A stretch of DNA of 64,000 bases, from positions 135,822-199,821 of the forward strand of contig NZ_CP084875.1 in assembly GCF_020526085.1 (NCBI RefSeq), given 5' to 3'. The notes beneath the pieces were generated by a model that saw only the letters and a list, made by a program, of their open reading frames with translations, searched no databases and was not told the origin of the DNA. The DNA is from Klebsiella africana (lineage in GTDB: Bacteria; Pseudomonadota; Gammaproteobacteria; Enterobacterales; Enterobacteriaceae). Shown here piece by piece: positions 52,851 to 61,980 of the stretch (within the stretch, counting starts at the first letter, position 1; every line of letters begins with the position of its first letter). The translations under genes and the position numbers were made by a program.

Positions 52851-53204
52851 ACTTGCACCAACCTTGATAAACGAAAATTGCTTGTGATTGCAGTCAGCGA
52901 TCTGAGCACCGTTCCTCTTTTCTCTCTTCTGAATCGTCCCAGCAGTGTTCTGATATCGCTCTAGTGACAGCAACTGAGTTGTCTTCAGCTAAAACATGAT
53001 AATCAGCAAACCTAAAGTTATCACACAGTATTACTGTGTAACGCTTCATTTTTGCTCCTCAGATCTGAGATCTGCAACCTAAACAAGATGGGGGTGTGTT
53101 ATGTCGTAAAACTGTCCATAAGTTAGTTTCTTGAAGTTTGGGGGGATGATAACTGGTTTATTATACCCATCATTCCTGTTAGGTATGGCGAAAGCTAATG
53201 CATC

Positions 53205-53699
53205 CTACCTTCCAGAGATTGTACCACCGTAAGTTGTCAGGATAGCTGTAGCGAAAGGGCGATTGGCCACTGGTCCACCGTGGGCGCTGTGCATGATGCC
53301 AAAATGATTAATTATGTATGAAGACCAGCATGGGAAAGGACCGAGTTTGTTATTAACATTTTTAATAATTACATCGAGTTTTTTGTTGAATTCACGCCCA
53401 TCCGATGTATTTCCTTTCCCCCGGGCTACAATCACCGGTACCTTATCCATATAGCTTCGTCTTTTGATCGTGATTTCGCACGGGAATTTGTGATCTGCTT
53501 TCCAGACGAATGACTGTATTTTATCCCCCTTATCACCAAAACTCTGGGAGTCGACCCAGCCTACGGCTTCAACGAGTGTCATGGCTTCTTTAATTAATTC
53601 TGACCGCTTCTGTGAAATCGGCTCGAAGGACTCAATTAGAGCCTGAACCTCTGGCCCTTCCACAATATAGTAATCATAAAACTTCACATGGTCGGACAT
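53205..53699 (-). CDS. Hypothetical protein (164 aa)
   Basis: 164 aa, SD AAGGAAAG. Visible pattern: an alpha-helical N-terminus then a basic beta domain (EITIKRRSYMDKVPVIVARG) and a Gly-rich end (MHSAHGGPVANRPFATAIL). No family recognised. A palindrome copy, GAAAGTTACTTTC (53741-53753), lies 42 bp upstream of its ATG. Confidence 0.65.
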   Translation of the reverse strand: MSDHVKFYDYYIVEGPEVQALIESFEPISQKRSELIKEAMTLVEAVGWVDSQSFGDKGDKIQSFVWKADHKFPCEITIKRRSYMDKVPVIVARGKGNTSDGREFNKKLDVIIKNVNNKLGPFPCWSSYIINHFGIMHSAHGGPVANRPFATAILTTYGGTISGR

Positions 53700-53765
53700 T
53701 GTGCTTTCCTTTTAATAATATTGGTTTGGATGCCATCAAAGAAAGTTACTTTCCGTGCGTCTAGT

Positions 53766-53984
53766 CTAGAGGCCTAGTACCTCTTTCATTTGCTTTTGCG
53801 TTCTGATGGCTTTTGCCAGCGTTAGATCAACATCTCCCCTGTATCCCGTACCATCAGGTAAAATAACCAGACGCACCATTTTTCTGTTAGGTTTACAAAT
53901 CTCTATCCTGTCTCCTTTGCGAAATACAGAGTATCCTTTTTTACTTGCCTCAGAGACTAATTTTTCAATGCCTTTACTTGCCAT
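53766..53984 (-). CDS. Small hypothetical protein (72 aa)
   Basis: 72 aa, SD AAGGCTAACTT. A basic protein with ASKKGYSVFRKGDRIEICKPN and VDLTLAKAIRTQKQM; the first part resembles small nucleic-acid-binding modules found in plasmid genes. Followed by a palindrome copy at 53741-53753. Confidence 0.6.
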   Translation of the reverse strand: MASKGIEKLVSEASKKGYSVFRKGDRIEICKPNRKMVRLVILPDGTGYRGDVDLTLAKAIRTQKQMKEVLGL

Positions 53985-54019
53985 AAGTTAGCCTTACTCG
54001 GATTGAATCAGTATTAAAA

Positions 54020-54292
54020 TTAAATATACAGTACCAGGAGGCCACAAGGTCGACAACAGCAAGGCAAAATTTCATCCTGTCCAACATAAGCCAGCGGGTC
54101 ATTATCATACTTCACTTCACCCGATTTTTTCTTGAGTCGACATGCACCGCAATAACCAGAACGGCATTGTGATTCCACCTGGATGCCTGCTGATTCCAGT
54201 TGTTCCAAGATAGTAGTAACGGCATCTTCGCCAGTTATAACTGCCTCACTCTGTTCGGTAGAAACAATCTGACAATTAAAGTTAGCTGACAT
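54020..54292 (-). CDS. YfaE-like [2Fe-2S] ferredoxin (90 aa)
   Basis: 90 aa with the plant-type [2Fe-2S] motif CRSGYCGACRLKKKSGEV and ILPCCCRP, as in E. coli YfaE (CREGYCGSC...ILPCCCRA), which maintains the diferric-tyrosyl cofactor of class Ia ribonucleotide reductase NrdB. No nrdAB in the window, so it would serve the host or a plasmid-encoded enzyme elsewhere. SD AAGGGGG. Confidence 0.88.
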   Translation of the reverse strand: MSANFNCQIVSTEQSEAVITGEDAVTTILEQLESAGIQVESQCRSGYCGACRLKKKSGEVKYDNDPLAYVGQDEILPCCCRPCGLLVLYI

Positions 54293-54570
54293 AACGCCCC
54301 CTTGGTAGTTGGTTCATTATATCACTTCCAGATGCCACCATAACCCCCTTAATTATTTGGCAACAGAAAAAAAACCTTAGATAATACACCTCGTCATAAA
54401 CAGCCAAAAATAACCACTTGGGGTTTTCCTCAAAAAAACAAATTGAAAACACCCCACCCAAAAACTGCGAATGTTTTTGAAATATCACTCACCTTTTCTC
54501 TTCTAAATTTAAAATGACCTCTTGTCGTAGCGTTTTAATATGCAATCATATTCATAACAAAGGAGGAAAT

Positions 54571-54882
54571 ATGATTCATTCATTTGAAGAAAAAAATCTT
54601 GAGAAGTTATTTACGAGCGGGAAATCGCAGTCAGGGCTTCCTACGGATATTACTAACAGTCTTAAAAGAGCCCTTAATGAGTTACACGCTGCGGGAAGCG
54701 AAGCCGACCTGATCCGTCTTAAAAGCCGTAACTATGAAAAAATCCACCATACGCGGTTACGCGAACGTGAAAGGGCGGGCGATATGTCCTCTATCCGCGT
54801 GTCTTCAAAATACCGCCTGCTGTTTACGTGGGCCAATGGTGGGGCTAATCGGGTCAAACTTACCGCTCATGCCCATGCTTAA
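54571..54882 (+). CDS. HigB/RelE-like putative toxin (103 aa)
   Basis: Start at ATG 54571 with perfect AAAGGAGG. The order MI.SF..K.LEKLF..G, a long helix (SLKRALNELHAAG), the R-rich loop (HTRLRERERAGDMSSIRVSS) and KYRLLFTWANGGANRVKL match HigB/RelE toxins, which cleave ribosome-bound mRNA. In HigBA the toxin comes first, as here, and the antitoxin follows; the next protein is not a recognisable HTH antitoxin. Confidence 0.7.
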   Translation: MIHSFEEKNLEKLFTSGKSQSGLPTDITNSLKRALNELHAAGSEADLIRLKSRNYEKIHHTRLRERERAGDMSSIRVSSKYRLLFTWANGGANRVKLTAHAHA

Positions 54883-54893
54883 GGAATTGTTGA

Positions 54894-55211
54894 ATGCACC
54901 ATGTAGCAGAGCATCCTGAGGAAGAAATCAGGGCTATCGAGTTATATACATTGTTGGGCCGGGAAGGCGTGCAGGTGCGTCTGAACAGTCTCTCTGTTAA
55001 GGCTACATCTCGTTGGGAGCAAGCTCTACCTTTGCCTCCTGATTTTACGGGGACACCATTTGATTTTCTGACGGATGCTGAACGCGAAGAAAGGCATCTT
55101 TTGTTAATCGGACAGATGCTCTGCATTGATGAACAGGCAGAGGCCCGCGAGCGTATCAAACAGCGTTTAGCTAGTCGTAGGAAAGGTAGCAGCCAGCAAA
55201 ATGCTGACTGA
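54894..55211 (+). CDS. Possible antitoxin partner of the HigB-like protein, unknown family (105 aa)
   Basis: 105 aa, 11 bp after the toxin gene with SD AAGGAATT. Helical, acidic N-terminus and basic C-terminus (ARERIKQRLASRRKGSS). No XRE-type HTH, unlike HigA, so it may be a noncanonical antitoxin or an unrelated gene. Confidence 0.55.
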   Translation: MHHVAEHPEEEIRAIELYTLLGREGVQVRLNSLSVKATSRWEQALPLPPDFTGTPFDFLTDAEREERHLLLIGQMLCIDEQAEARERIKQRLASRRKGSSQQNAD

Positions 55212-55240
55212 ACCACTCGAAGCAAATATATGGGACGACA

Positions 55241-55630
55241 ATGTTAGAGAAAATTTATTACCTTGCCCTTTTTCTGATTGCGATTTGCATTATTCGCGGT
55301 TTCATTTTCGCATGGAGCAGACGCAGTCCATTGGCCCTGACGTTGACCATCAGTGCCCTGGTGATTTGTCTGGCTTTCCATACTCTGGATAACTCCGTAG
55401 CAACAGGTATGGATCAGATATTATCCGGTACACGGGACTTTACACAGTGTGACTTCATTGACCAGCAATCAGCTGAAATCAGCGGTCGTGGCTATCCGGT
55501 CGTTGTCCTAATGTGCGATGACGGTCAACAGGTTGTTAATGCTGACGTTTACTCACGACAGCTGATGCAGAATCAGGATTGCAACACGTTCAGGGGGGTG
55601 ACAAGTTGTCACTTACTGCCAGAAAAGTAA
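55241..55630 (+). CDS. Small membrane protein (129 aa)
   Basis: 129 aa: two hydrophobic segments at the N-terminus (YYLALFLIAICIIRGFIF, LALTLTISALVICLAFH) and a periplasmic domain with four cysteines (CDF, LMCDDGQ, CNTF, SCHLLPEK). Family unknown. A palindrome copy, AAAAGTAACTTTC (55623-55635), spans its last codons. Confidence 0.62.
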   Translation: MLEKIYYLALFLIAICIIRGFIFAWSRRSPLALTLTISALVICLAFHTLDNSVATGMDQILSGTRDFTQCDFIDQQSAEISGRGYPVVVLMCDDGQQVVNADVYSRQLMQNQDCNTFRGVTSCHLLPEK

Positions 55631-55760
55631 CTTTCGATAAAAATAATTATCCGCTGCGGCATTTGTAGCGGTTATGCGAGGAAGCTTACTTTCAAATCTG
55701 ATAATCTTTCTGAAGTAAACATGCAGCGAACGAAAAACCTTATTAATCATAGAGAAAACA

Positions 55761-56519
55761 ATGAATTTCAACGACGAGAAGAATAATGCCAGCGACAAAC
55801 ATGCAGATGATCCTGTGCAATCAGGACAGAGCGAACAAAACACAATTAGGATTCTTAAACCAGGATCAAATAACGACCTGATTGACCAACTTCGTGGTGG
55901 GCCTCTGGACAAAACATCCGTTAACTATGAATACCACTCACCGGATCCTACTGAAACTGCCCAACGTCTTGCTTTAATTAATTATTTGTGTGCCGGAGAA
56001 GAAAAAATGGTGCCTTTTAATCCTGTTAATTTGCTTCAAATTATGTCATCTCACAAGATGGAGACAGATGATGTTGCGCTAATCGCCGGTACCGATTCTG
56101 TTGCAGTGGAGTCCTGGTTCCAGGATGGGGTCGCCAGTGAGACAGCACTGCACAACATCGCATGTGCGGTCGGGGTATCGACGGAATGGATTCGGGGCTT
56201 TGTCTCCGGTAAGGATGAAACCCTTAAGGCAAACAGTGAAGGCCTGACGAAAGAATTGCAGAATCTTCCCCCTGAAGAAATCGCCGTTCTGGCAAAAAGC
56301 TTCAGTTTGCGTTTGAAAGAAATCAGCGAACTCGATAACAAGCAGCAGAGCCCAGCCGGGTCGATCGTCTCACTTAATGAGGTTTACAATAGTGATACCG
56401 AAGAGCTCCTTGCTATTTATCGGCTAATGCCTGAAACAGAAAGACAAAATCTATATCGCGTTGTTTGTTTAAGACACAAAGAACTATCACGACTTTACGA
56501 AAAATTTATTAAATCTTAA
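55761..56519 (+). CDS. XRE-type regulator-like protein (252 aa)
   Basis: 252 aa. A disordered N-terminus (about 1-70), then an XRE-like HTH (about 100-160): METDDVALIAGTDSVAVESW with ETALHNIACAVGVSTEWIRG; then a helical C-terminus (LPPEEIAVLAKSFSLRLKEI). It could regulate the downstream methyltransferase/1126-aa locus (300 bp away) or act as a phage-like repressor. ATG 55761 after AAAACA; SD weak. Confidence 0.72.
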   Translation: MNFNDEKNNASDKHADDPVQSGQSEQNTIRILKPGSNNDLIDQLRGGPLDKTSVNYEYHSPDPTETAQRLALINYLCAGEEKMVPFNPVNLLQIMSSHKMETDDVALIAGTDSVAVESWFQDGVASETALHNIACAVGVSTEWIRGFVSGKDETLKANSEGLTKELQNLPPEEIAVLAKSFSLRLKEISELDNKQQSPAGSIVSLNEVYNSDTEELLAIYRLMPETERQNLYRVVCLRHKELSRLYEKFIKS

Positions 56520-56554
56520 CAACAGATTTAATAATGCAGTCTGGCTCCGGAAGT

Positions 56555-56587
56555 GGACATTTGGTTGCAGGTGTCCATTTTTTATTT
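56555..56587 (+). terminator. Terminator-like hairpin after the XRE-type gene
   Basis: GGACA...TGTCC stem followed by ATTTTTTATTT. GCAGGTGT/ACACCTGC across the T-run gives an alternative pairing. The remaining DNA to 56828 is AT-rich and without a gene, presumably the methyltransferase promoter. Confidence 0.6.
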
Positions 56588-56858
56588 ACACCTGCTTGTT
56601 TTCAAGGGAGTTCACAATTAGAAATAAACACTGGAACATCACAAGTAATCTGCATTTAAAATACCCCCCCTTAGTCAGGGACTATGATATTGCAATCAAA
56701 GAAAAATGGTTTTCCGGGGGGGTAACCACACTCAAACATTGGATGTTTATTAACTAAATATGTCCTTTCCGTATTATTTTTGATTCTGATGAAATTCGCC
56801 CCTGGCATTCAAGATTAAATATGAGATAATGATTGCACGAATTTCACAGGGGTATGTT

Positions 56859-58103
56859 ATGTCTCTTCTGAATCTGGATTTAATTGAAGCCATTTACTCT
56901 GATGCCGAGCGTGAACTCACCAATGATGAGTTATATAGGGAGGTACAGTCCCGCCTTTCAATTTCAGATAATGATTTCAATAAAAAAGAAAAATTCGGTT
57001 TGGCCGGTGTGCCGCATAACAAAATAAAACACCGTATCCGTTGGTTCCAACAGACGCTAAAAGCTATGAACGTCATTGAGCGTATAAGCTCAGGCCGTTC
57101 TCTATGGCGCCACTGTCGGAAAAACAAGTCAGGGCTTTCCGAAGTCAGGGAAGGGGCTTGTTTAGTGGCATTCAGTACAGATCTCGGCGTAGCGATTTTA
57201 GGAAATTCGACAATGGTGTTACCGGGCAATACCGAGCCGGTTCATCTCTGCCTGACTTCTCCACCTTATCCGCTCAGAAAGCAGCGGGATTATGCCGCAG
57301 CCTTCAAAAACGACAGTGACTATATTGATTTCATCGTGGAAGCCATTAGACCAATCGCCCGCCAGCTGGTTAACGGTGGTTCTGTTGTGCTGAATATCGG
57401 TCAGGATATTTTTAATCCGGGTCAGCCTTCTCGTTCCCTCTACCCTGAGCGCCTATTACTGGCCTTGTGCGAGAAACTAGACCTCTACCTGATGGACCGG
57501 GTGCCGTGGGTGAATATGAGCAAACCACCCTCACCGACATATTGGGCCTGCCGTAAGAAAGTTCAGCTGCTGGCCGGTCATGAAATGATTTTCTGGCTGA
57601 CCAATAATCCTGATGCTGTCCGCTCCTGTAACCAGCGCGTTTTGCAGCCCCACACTGAGAGCCACAGCGCGTTGGTTGCCAGAGGCGGAGAGAACCGTAC
57701 GACCATCTACGGTGACGGTGCCCATGTCGTGAAACCAGGGGCCTTTTCTCAATCCACTGACGGGGCTATTCCCAAAAATGTAATAATCCGAGGCCATGCA
57801 TGTGCTGACACTCGCCGGTTTCATCAGGAGGCTAAACGCTTAGGGCTTCCTGCTCATGGGGCGATGTTCCCTACGGCCATCCCCGATTTTTTCATACGGT
57901 TCCTGACGGAGGAAAACGAGCTTGTTGTTGATCCTTTTGCCGGTTCTCTCAAGACAGGCCTGGCCGCCGAGCGGCTCAACCGCAGATGGATGTGTTTTGA
58001 TAGTATTCTGGAATGGTTACGAATTTCAGCCACCGGCTTTTTTTCTGACTTCCCGGGATTTGAGATGAACCCGATTATTGATAACGGTGAGTTGTTCGCG
58101 TAA
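56859..58103 (+). CDS. Beta-class DNA methyltransferase (N4-C or N6-A)
   Basis: 414 aa from ATG 56859 (an in-frame ATG at 56829 adds ten residues). Motif IV TSPPY (about 133-137) comes before motif I DPFAGS (about 358-363), the beta-class order of exocyclic amino MTases. The first 110 residues look like a recognition/adaptor region with a winged-helix-like stretch (FNKKEKFGLAGVPHNKIKHR). No cognate restriction enzyme is adjacent; instead a 1126-aa protein starts 69 bp downstream on the same strand. It could be an orphan regulatory or anti-restriction MTase, or part of an unrecognised system. Confidence 0.88.
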   Translation: MSLLNLDLIEAIYSDAERELTNDELYREVQSRLSISDNDFNKKEKFGLAGVPHNKIKHRIRWFQQTLKAMNVIERISSGRSLWRHCRKNKSGLSEVREGACLVAFSTDLGVAILGNSTMVLPGNTEPVHLCLTSPPYPLRKQRDYAAAFKNDSDYIDFIVEAIRPIARQLVNGGSVVLNIGQDIFNPGQPSRSLYPERLLLALCEKLDLYLMDRVPWVNMSKPPSPTYWACRKKVQLLAGHEMIFWLTNNPDAVRSCNQRVLQPHTESHSALVARGGENRTTIYGDGAHVVKPGAFSQSTDGAIPKNVIIRGHACADTRRFHQEAKRLGLPAHGAMFPTAIPDFFIRFLTEENELVVDPFAGSLKTGLAAERLNRRWMCFDSILEWLRISATGFFSDFPGFEMNPIIDNGELFA

Positions 58104-58171
58104 GCGGCCGTTACGAATAAACATTATTCACTCTGTCTTTTGCGGAGTGAACGATCACAGGAGATGGCGAT

Positions 58172-61100
58172 ATGCCTGACATTATCCCGCACCAACAACA
58201 GCCGGAACGTCTTCATAAATTTCACTCCCTCAAGGGAGGGCAATACTGGCGCGCAAAAAACGATATTCCTGAGCAATGTATTGAACAGGATGAAGTGTTG
58301 CTGATTGAGTCGCTCCGCTGGGTTGATAATGCACTCCATACTGTGATCCTCCGCACCCATCCGTCAAAATACGGCAAAGACTTTGTTTTCAAATTTACCG
58401 ATGCTGCTGGCCGTAGCTGCCACACCACGAAATCGTTTAAAGAGCATCGATTTCTGTTTAATGACTTTCTGGATAAATTTGAATTTGCAGATGATGGGCA
58501 GGATATCCGGAGCCAGGAACTGCTTGCAGCTCAAAACCGGGTTAGCCAGCTGACTCAGCAAATGACCGAAACCATGTCTGATCCTGAAGCACTGCGTACG
58601 GAACTCCTCGGCAGGGTTGAAGCAAAGAAAGCCAGTTCATCGACGCCAGGCGATGACAAAAAGCAACTTCCTATGGTTATGGAGCTGTCTTCATCAACTG
58701 AGATAGCGTCTCTTGGCACAGCTCTGTCATCAGGTATCGATGAAGCCAAAATAGCACAGCTCCAGCAGGCTGTTGAGTTCAGACATGAAATCGCACAGGC
58801 GCAAATCGACTGGATTAAAGAAAAGAATAATGCGATTTCGAGAGCCGTCATGGCTATTACTCCCTATCTGGAAGAGTCGGCTGCCGCCCAGCTTGCCATT
58901 GCCGAAGAAAGTCGCGAAACGCTGAATAAACTGATGGACGGTATAAAGTCCCTTGACCTCTACATCGGGAAAGATGTGGTGGTGAACACTATCAGGGAGG
59001 GTGAATCAGCACCGCCACACATTCCCTTGACGTTCGTACAGCGTAAGCTGGCCGTCGATGAGGAAACGGCTGTTTTTCTCGATATAGGAGAATGGTTTGA
59101 TTTTGAAAAGTTGCCACTTTTTTTCCATGCATTAAACAACCATCCAGGGCTGGTGGAGCAGATCTTCCCGTCACAGCGCTGCGTGGTATGTATGACCACT
59201 ACCCGTCGCTATATTGATTATCAGGACCGTTGGGCTAACTGGGAGCTCAATGCAAAAAACCAGACGGTCTTTCTGATGGTTCGGGACGGCGAACGGCTGT
59301 TCCAGGTTTACTCTGGAGTAGAGTCTCACCTCGGCGCTCATACACTTTTTCCAACCACCGATGAACAGGGAAATATCTTTCGAGGCATTGACGGTTCGCA
59401 GGTTACGTTCAATGACGTGTCATACACTGACAAGCTTAAAGCGCATGAGATGGTTGCTCTGCATTATTACCGGTTTCTTATCCTGTGCTGCGGGCTCGAC
59501 CACCGGCTTAAGCTGTTTGGCGAGTTCTACGACCCTCAGGACCGCTTAAGTTTCGTCTCTATGGCGTTCCAGGAGAAGTATTGTCGATTCATTTATGATC
59601 ATGATGGTACTGGCCTTCTGGACGATCCTGATGCGAAAGTGCGCCCCTCTATTGAGGAGTATATAACCCAGGCCAATAGCCATTTGCGCTCAGGTTCAAG
59701 GGTGTTCTGCGAATGGAGAGCTGTTTGTACACCAAATACCGCGCCGGGCGTTGTGAAAGTCGATACTGGTACCAGTTACCGATCCTATTATTTTACCGCC
59801 GATTTCATCAATGATGAGGGAATGGCGGTGGCCTTTACCCGCAACAATGAGATTTGCGTGGAGGTTCCGGTCAAAAAAGATATCTACCGTCGCACCCGGG
59901 CTAATGATGTACGTGAATTTAATGCGAAAGTATCCCTCACTAATTTTCAGCGTGATCCGTGGGATGACGCCTGCAGCGTGGGATTCCTCTGTCTGGACGC
60001 GGTTAAAGCCGATGATCTGGATTATTACATCCACAGCCGTTCCAGCCGTAAAAATTTTATGTACTACATAAAGCTCTTCAAACGCCTTTCAGCTGTCCTG
60101 AGAGCGGAAGAAGAGCAGGAGAAGCCCTATCGGCAAAAGCTCATCAGAGCGCTGGTGGATGGCAACATAGGCACTAAAACTAATCGTGCTGAAATCGTCG
60201 ACAAGACAGTCATCACCTGGCGGGCGGACAAAAAAGGTCAGCCGCTTAGTGAAGGAATTGACAACGAGAAAAGCTGGAAAGCATTACTTGGCATGATGGA
60301 CCTGATCGCCTGGCGCGGTTTGAGCCATAGAGAGGCTGCAGTGGAGATGGCCATCTCCCGGGGTAGCAAACCGTTACGTCTTATAGTCACGACAAATGCC
60401 AGACTGGCTCTGTATGTTACCCCTACAGCCGAGGAACGTGACGATCGCGTGGAAAAACATAAGTGGGCCATGCTGCTGACCTTTAAAATGTCAGCAAAAG
60501 GGCTGACTCTTGATTCCAGCAAACCTGCGTTGCTAAGCAAAAATAGTGTTTGCGAAACAACCCTCTATGAATGGCCGGAGGCCAATGAGTGGAAAGGGTT
60601 GAAATCAGTGTTCTCCAGCTTTCACGAAAAGCAAAGAGCGTTTGAATATATTGAGACAGGCAAAGAGGACCTCCGAAAACTGTCTCCGGCTAACCCCTCA
60701 GAATTTGAGGCTGGGGTACGTGAATGGATGACGGCCTACTGCGAAATGAATGATTACCGCAAAACCGGGGGCCAGGTGCAGCAGCCGAGATTGATGATAC
60801 CGGTAGGCATCTACATTAACCGGGGAGACTGGCAGTATATCTACGTCACAACAGAAAGTGAGGCCGCTGGGTATTTTTATCACAACAGCAGCGAACGCCT
60901 GAAAAAGGAACTTTATCAGGAATATGTTTCACGCTTTGCTCACCCGGAAGGAAAGCTCGAAAGGCTTGAAACTAGGGGGAACAGGCTGGCATTGGGCATG
61001 ACGAACAGAACTCCCGACATCGGCATGTTCTGTGCAGATCGCAATGTTGAAATGGATAGCGTGAATTATGGACCTTTATCTTACAGCGCCTACAGCCAGC

Positions 61101-61552
61101 TTCAGCGAATTGAAAACCGATTGTTTTTTGTCCTCGCTGAAGCGGAACGCGGGTTACATCGCAGGATTTATATTGCCGATAACCTTAAAAGCGATAATGG
61201 TGAGTTTATCATAGATAAACTCCTTGGTTCTTCACATCTACAGGTGCAGTCTGCCGTTGATGTATTCGAAGTCATTCTACCTAAGTCGTTGTCAGAAGGG
61301 CCGCTGCCGGTAATCAAATCGAGTGGTGAAATCTACCGTATTCACCACTGGTTTGATATCTGTCCAAAAGGCGCTGAGGCTAATGTTTCATTGAGCAATA
61401 TCGAGGCACCAGTAAATAAGGTTACCAGACACAGTTTCGATAGCAGGGAGGCGGCAATCATGCATATCCTGATGCAGAAGGAAACCGTTAAGAAAAGTGT
61501 CTCCGGAGACAGATCAAACACGCCAGAAGGCGTTGACGAAAGGTGGTATTAG
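58172..61552 (+). CDS. Large protein of unknown family (1126 aa) next to the methyltransferase
   Basis: 1126 aa, SD AGGAG, ATG 58172. Visible parts: N-terminal 120 residues beta-rich (FVFKFTDAAGRSCHTTKSF); about 120-280 coiled coil/helical (LLAAQNRVSQLTQQMTETMS, FRHEIAQAQIDWIKEKNNAI); then a long mixed region with aromatic-rich blocks (RRYIDYQDRWANWELNAKNQ, FDWIEYITQANS-type) and C-terminal strands. No Walker, helicase or nuclease motif that I can identify, no membrane segment. Probably conserved among large plasmids; no function known to me. It is in the same unit as the methyltransferase and a 117-aa membrane protein (10 bp gap). Confidence 0.82.
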   Translation: MPDIIPHQQQPERLHKFHSLKGGQYWRAKNDIPEQCIEQDEVLLIESLRWVDNALHTVILRTHPSKYGKDFVFKFTDAAGRSCHTTKSFKEHRFLFNDFLDKFEFADDGQDIRSQELLAAQNRVSQLTQQMTETMSDPEALRTELLGRVEAKKASSSTPGDDKKQLPMVMELSSSTEIASLGTALSSGIDEAKIAQLQQAVEFRHEIAQAQIDWIKEKNNAISRAVMAITPYLEESAAAQLAIAEESRETLNKLMDGIKSLDLYIGKDVVVNTIREGESAPPHIPLTFVQRKLAVDEETAVFLDIGEWFDFEKLPLFFHALNNHPGLVEQIFPSQRCVVCMTTTRRYIDYQDRWANWELNAKNQTVFLMVRDGERLFQVYSGVESHLGAHTLFPTTDEQGNIFRGIDGSQVTFNDVSYTDKLKAHEMVALHYYRFLILCCGLDHRLKLFGEFYDPQDRLSFVSMAFQEKYCRFIYDHDGTGLLDDPDAKVRPSIEEYITQANSHLRSGSRVFCEWRAVCTPNTAPGVVKVDTGTSYRSYYFTADFINDEGMAVAFTRNNEICVEVPVKKDIYRRTRANDVREFNAKVSLTNFQRDPWDDACSVGFLCLDAVKADDLDYYIHSRSSRKNFMYYIKLFKRLSAVLRAEEEQEKPYRQKLIRALVDGNIGTKTNRAEIVDKTVITWRADKKGQPLSEGIDNEKSWKALLGMMDLIAWRGLSHREAAVEMAISRGSKPLRLIVTTNARLALYVTPTAEERDDRVEKHKWAMLLTFKMSAKGLTLDSSKPALLSKNSVCETTLYEWPEANEWKGLKSVFSSFHEKQRAFEYIETGKEDLRKLSPANPSEFEAGVREWMTAYCEMNDYRKTGGQVQQPRLMIPVGIYINRGDWQYIYVTTESEAAGYFYHNSSERLKKELYQEYVSRFAHPEGKLERLETRGNRLALGMTNRTPDIGMFCADRNVEMDSVNYGPLSYSAYSQLQRIENRLFFVLAEAERGLHRRIYIADNLKSDNGEFIIDKLLGSSHLQVQSAVDVFEVILPKSLSEGPLPVIKSSGEIYRIHHWFDICPKGAEANVSLSNIEAPVNKVTRHSFDSREAAIMHILMQKETVKKSVSGDRSNTPEGVDERWY

Positions 61553-61561
61553 GGGAGCTTT

Positions 61562-61915
61562 ATGTTTAGCAAGTTCTTTGTTTTGACCAGTATTGTTGTT
61601 TGGATTATGCCGGTGATGACTATCGCTGGCGCAATTTTCCGTAAGGACCTGTTAACCCGAAAAGAATGGATTTTTCTCGTTTTCTTTAGCATTGTCGGTG
61701 CATCCTACGTTTCTTATTCCAGCTGGCAGGACAGGAACATAGGCCTGGTGCCAATAGGGAAAGAATATTTATCTTGCCAGTTAAAATCGCGTAATGAACC
61801 CGACCCCGAAACTTTCAGGACTGTGACCCTTGATTGTGGCGGAGAAGAAAAAATGGCTAAAGAGGAATTGTATGATGCAGCTGTAAAAGCCGCCATAAAA
61901 TACGGTTACGAGTAA
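61562..61915 (+). CDS. Small membrane protein downstream of the 1126-aa gene (117 aa)
   Basis: Two hydrophobic segments (about 5-25 and 38-55: TSIVVWIMPVMTIAGAIF, IFLVFFSIVGASYVSYSSW), then a periplasmic or cytosolic tail with paired cysteines (LSCQLKSRN, LDCGGEEK). SD GGGGAGC 4 nt after the big gene's stop. Its architecture recalls the 129-aa protein at 55241. Function unknown. Confidence 0.65.
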   Translation: MFSKFFVLTSIVVWIMPVMTIAGAIFRKDLLTRKEWIFLVFFSIVGASYVSYSSWQDRNIGLVPIGKEYLSCQLKSRNEPDPETFRTVTLDCGGEEKMAKEELYDAAVKAAIKYGYE

Positions 61916-61980
61916 ATCATCAAGAACCACTTTTCTCCATTTTACCCCTCTGCAATTTAGTATTTCGTTCTATCCACCAG

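Larger units (their letters stand above)
960..55635. repeat. Dispersed palindrome family AAAAGTNACTTTT (about 30 copies)
   Basis: Copies with at most one or two changes begin at 960, 2302, 4022, 6263, 7353, 7577, 8958, 9281, 15822, 18471, 20498, 21449, 21630, 21675, 21780, 22898, 23449, 23904, 24084, 26387, 36840, 39413, 39691, 39731, 41818, 47592, 50308, 50986, 53741, 55623; weaker ones at 8803, 16161, 21714, 22857, 34263-34305, 51706. The span given marks the range, not one continuous feature. No copies were found from 55.7 to 64 kb nor from 27 to 34 kb, apart from the half-site cluster at 34.26 kb. Confidence 0.85.

Noticed and set aside
54282..54488. 68-codon minus-strand frame upstream of the ferredoxin gene
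   Set aside because: Aromatic-rich low-quality product, overlaps the start of the better-supported ferredoxin gene and has no SD.
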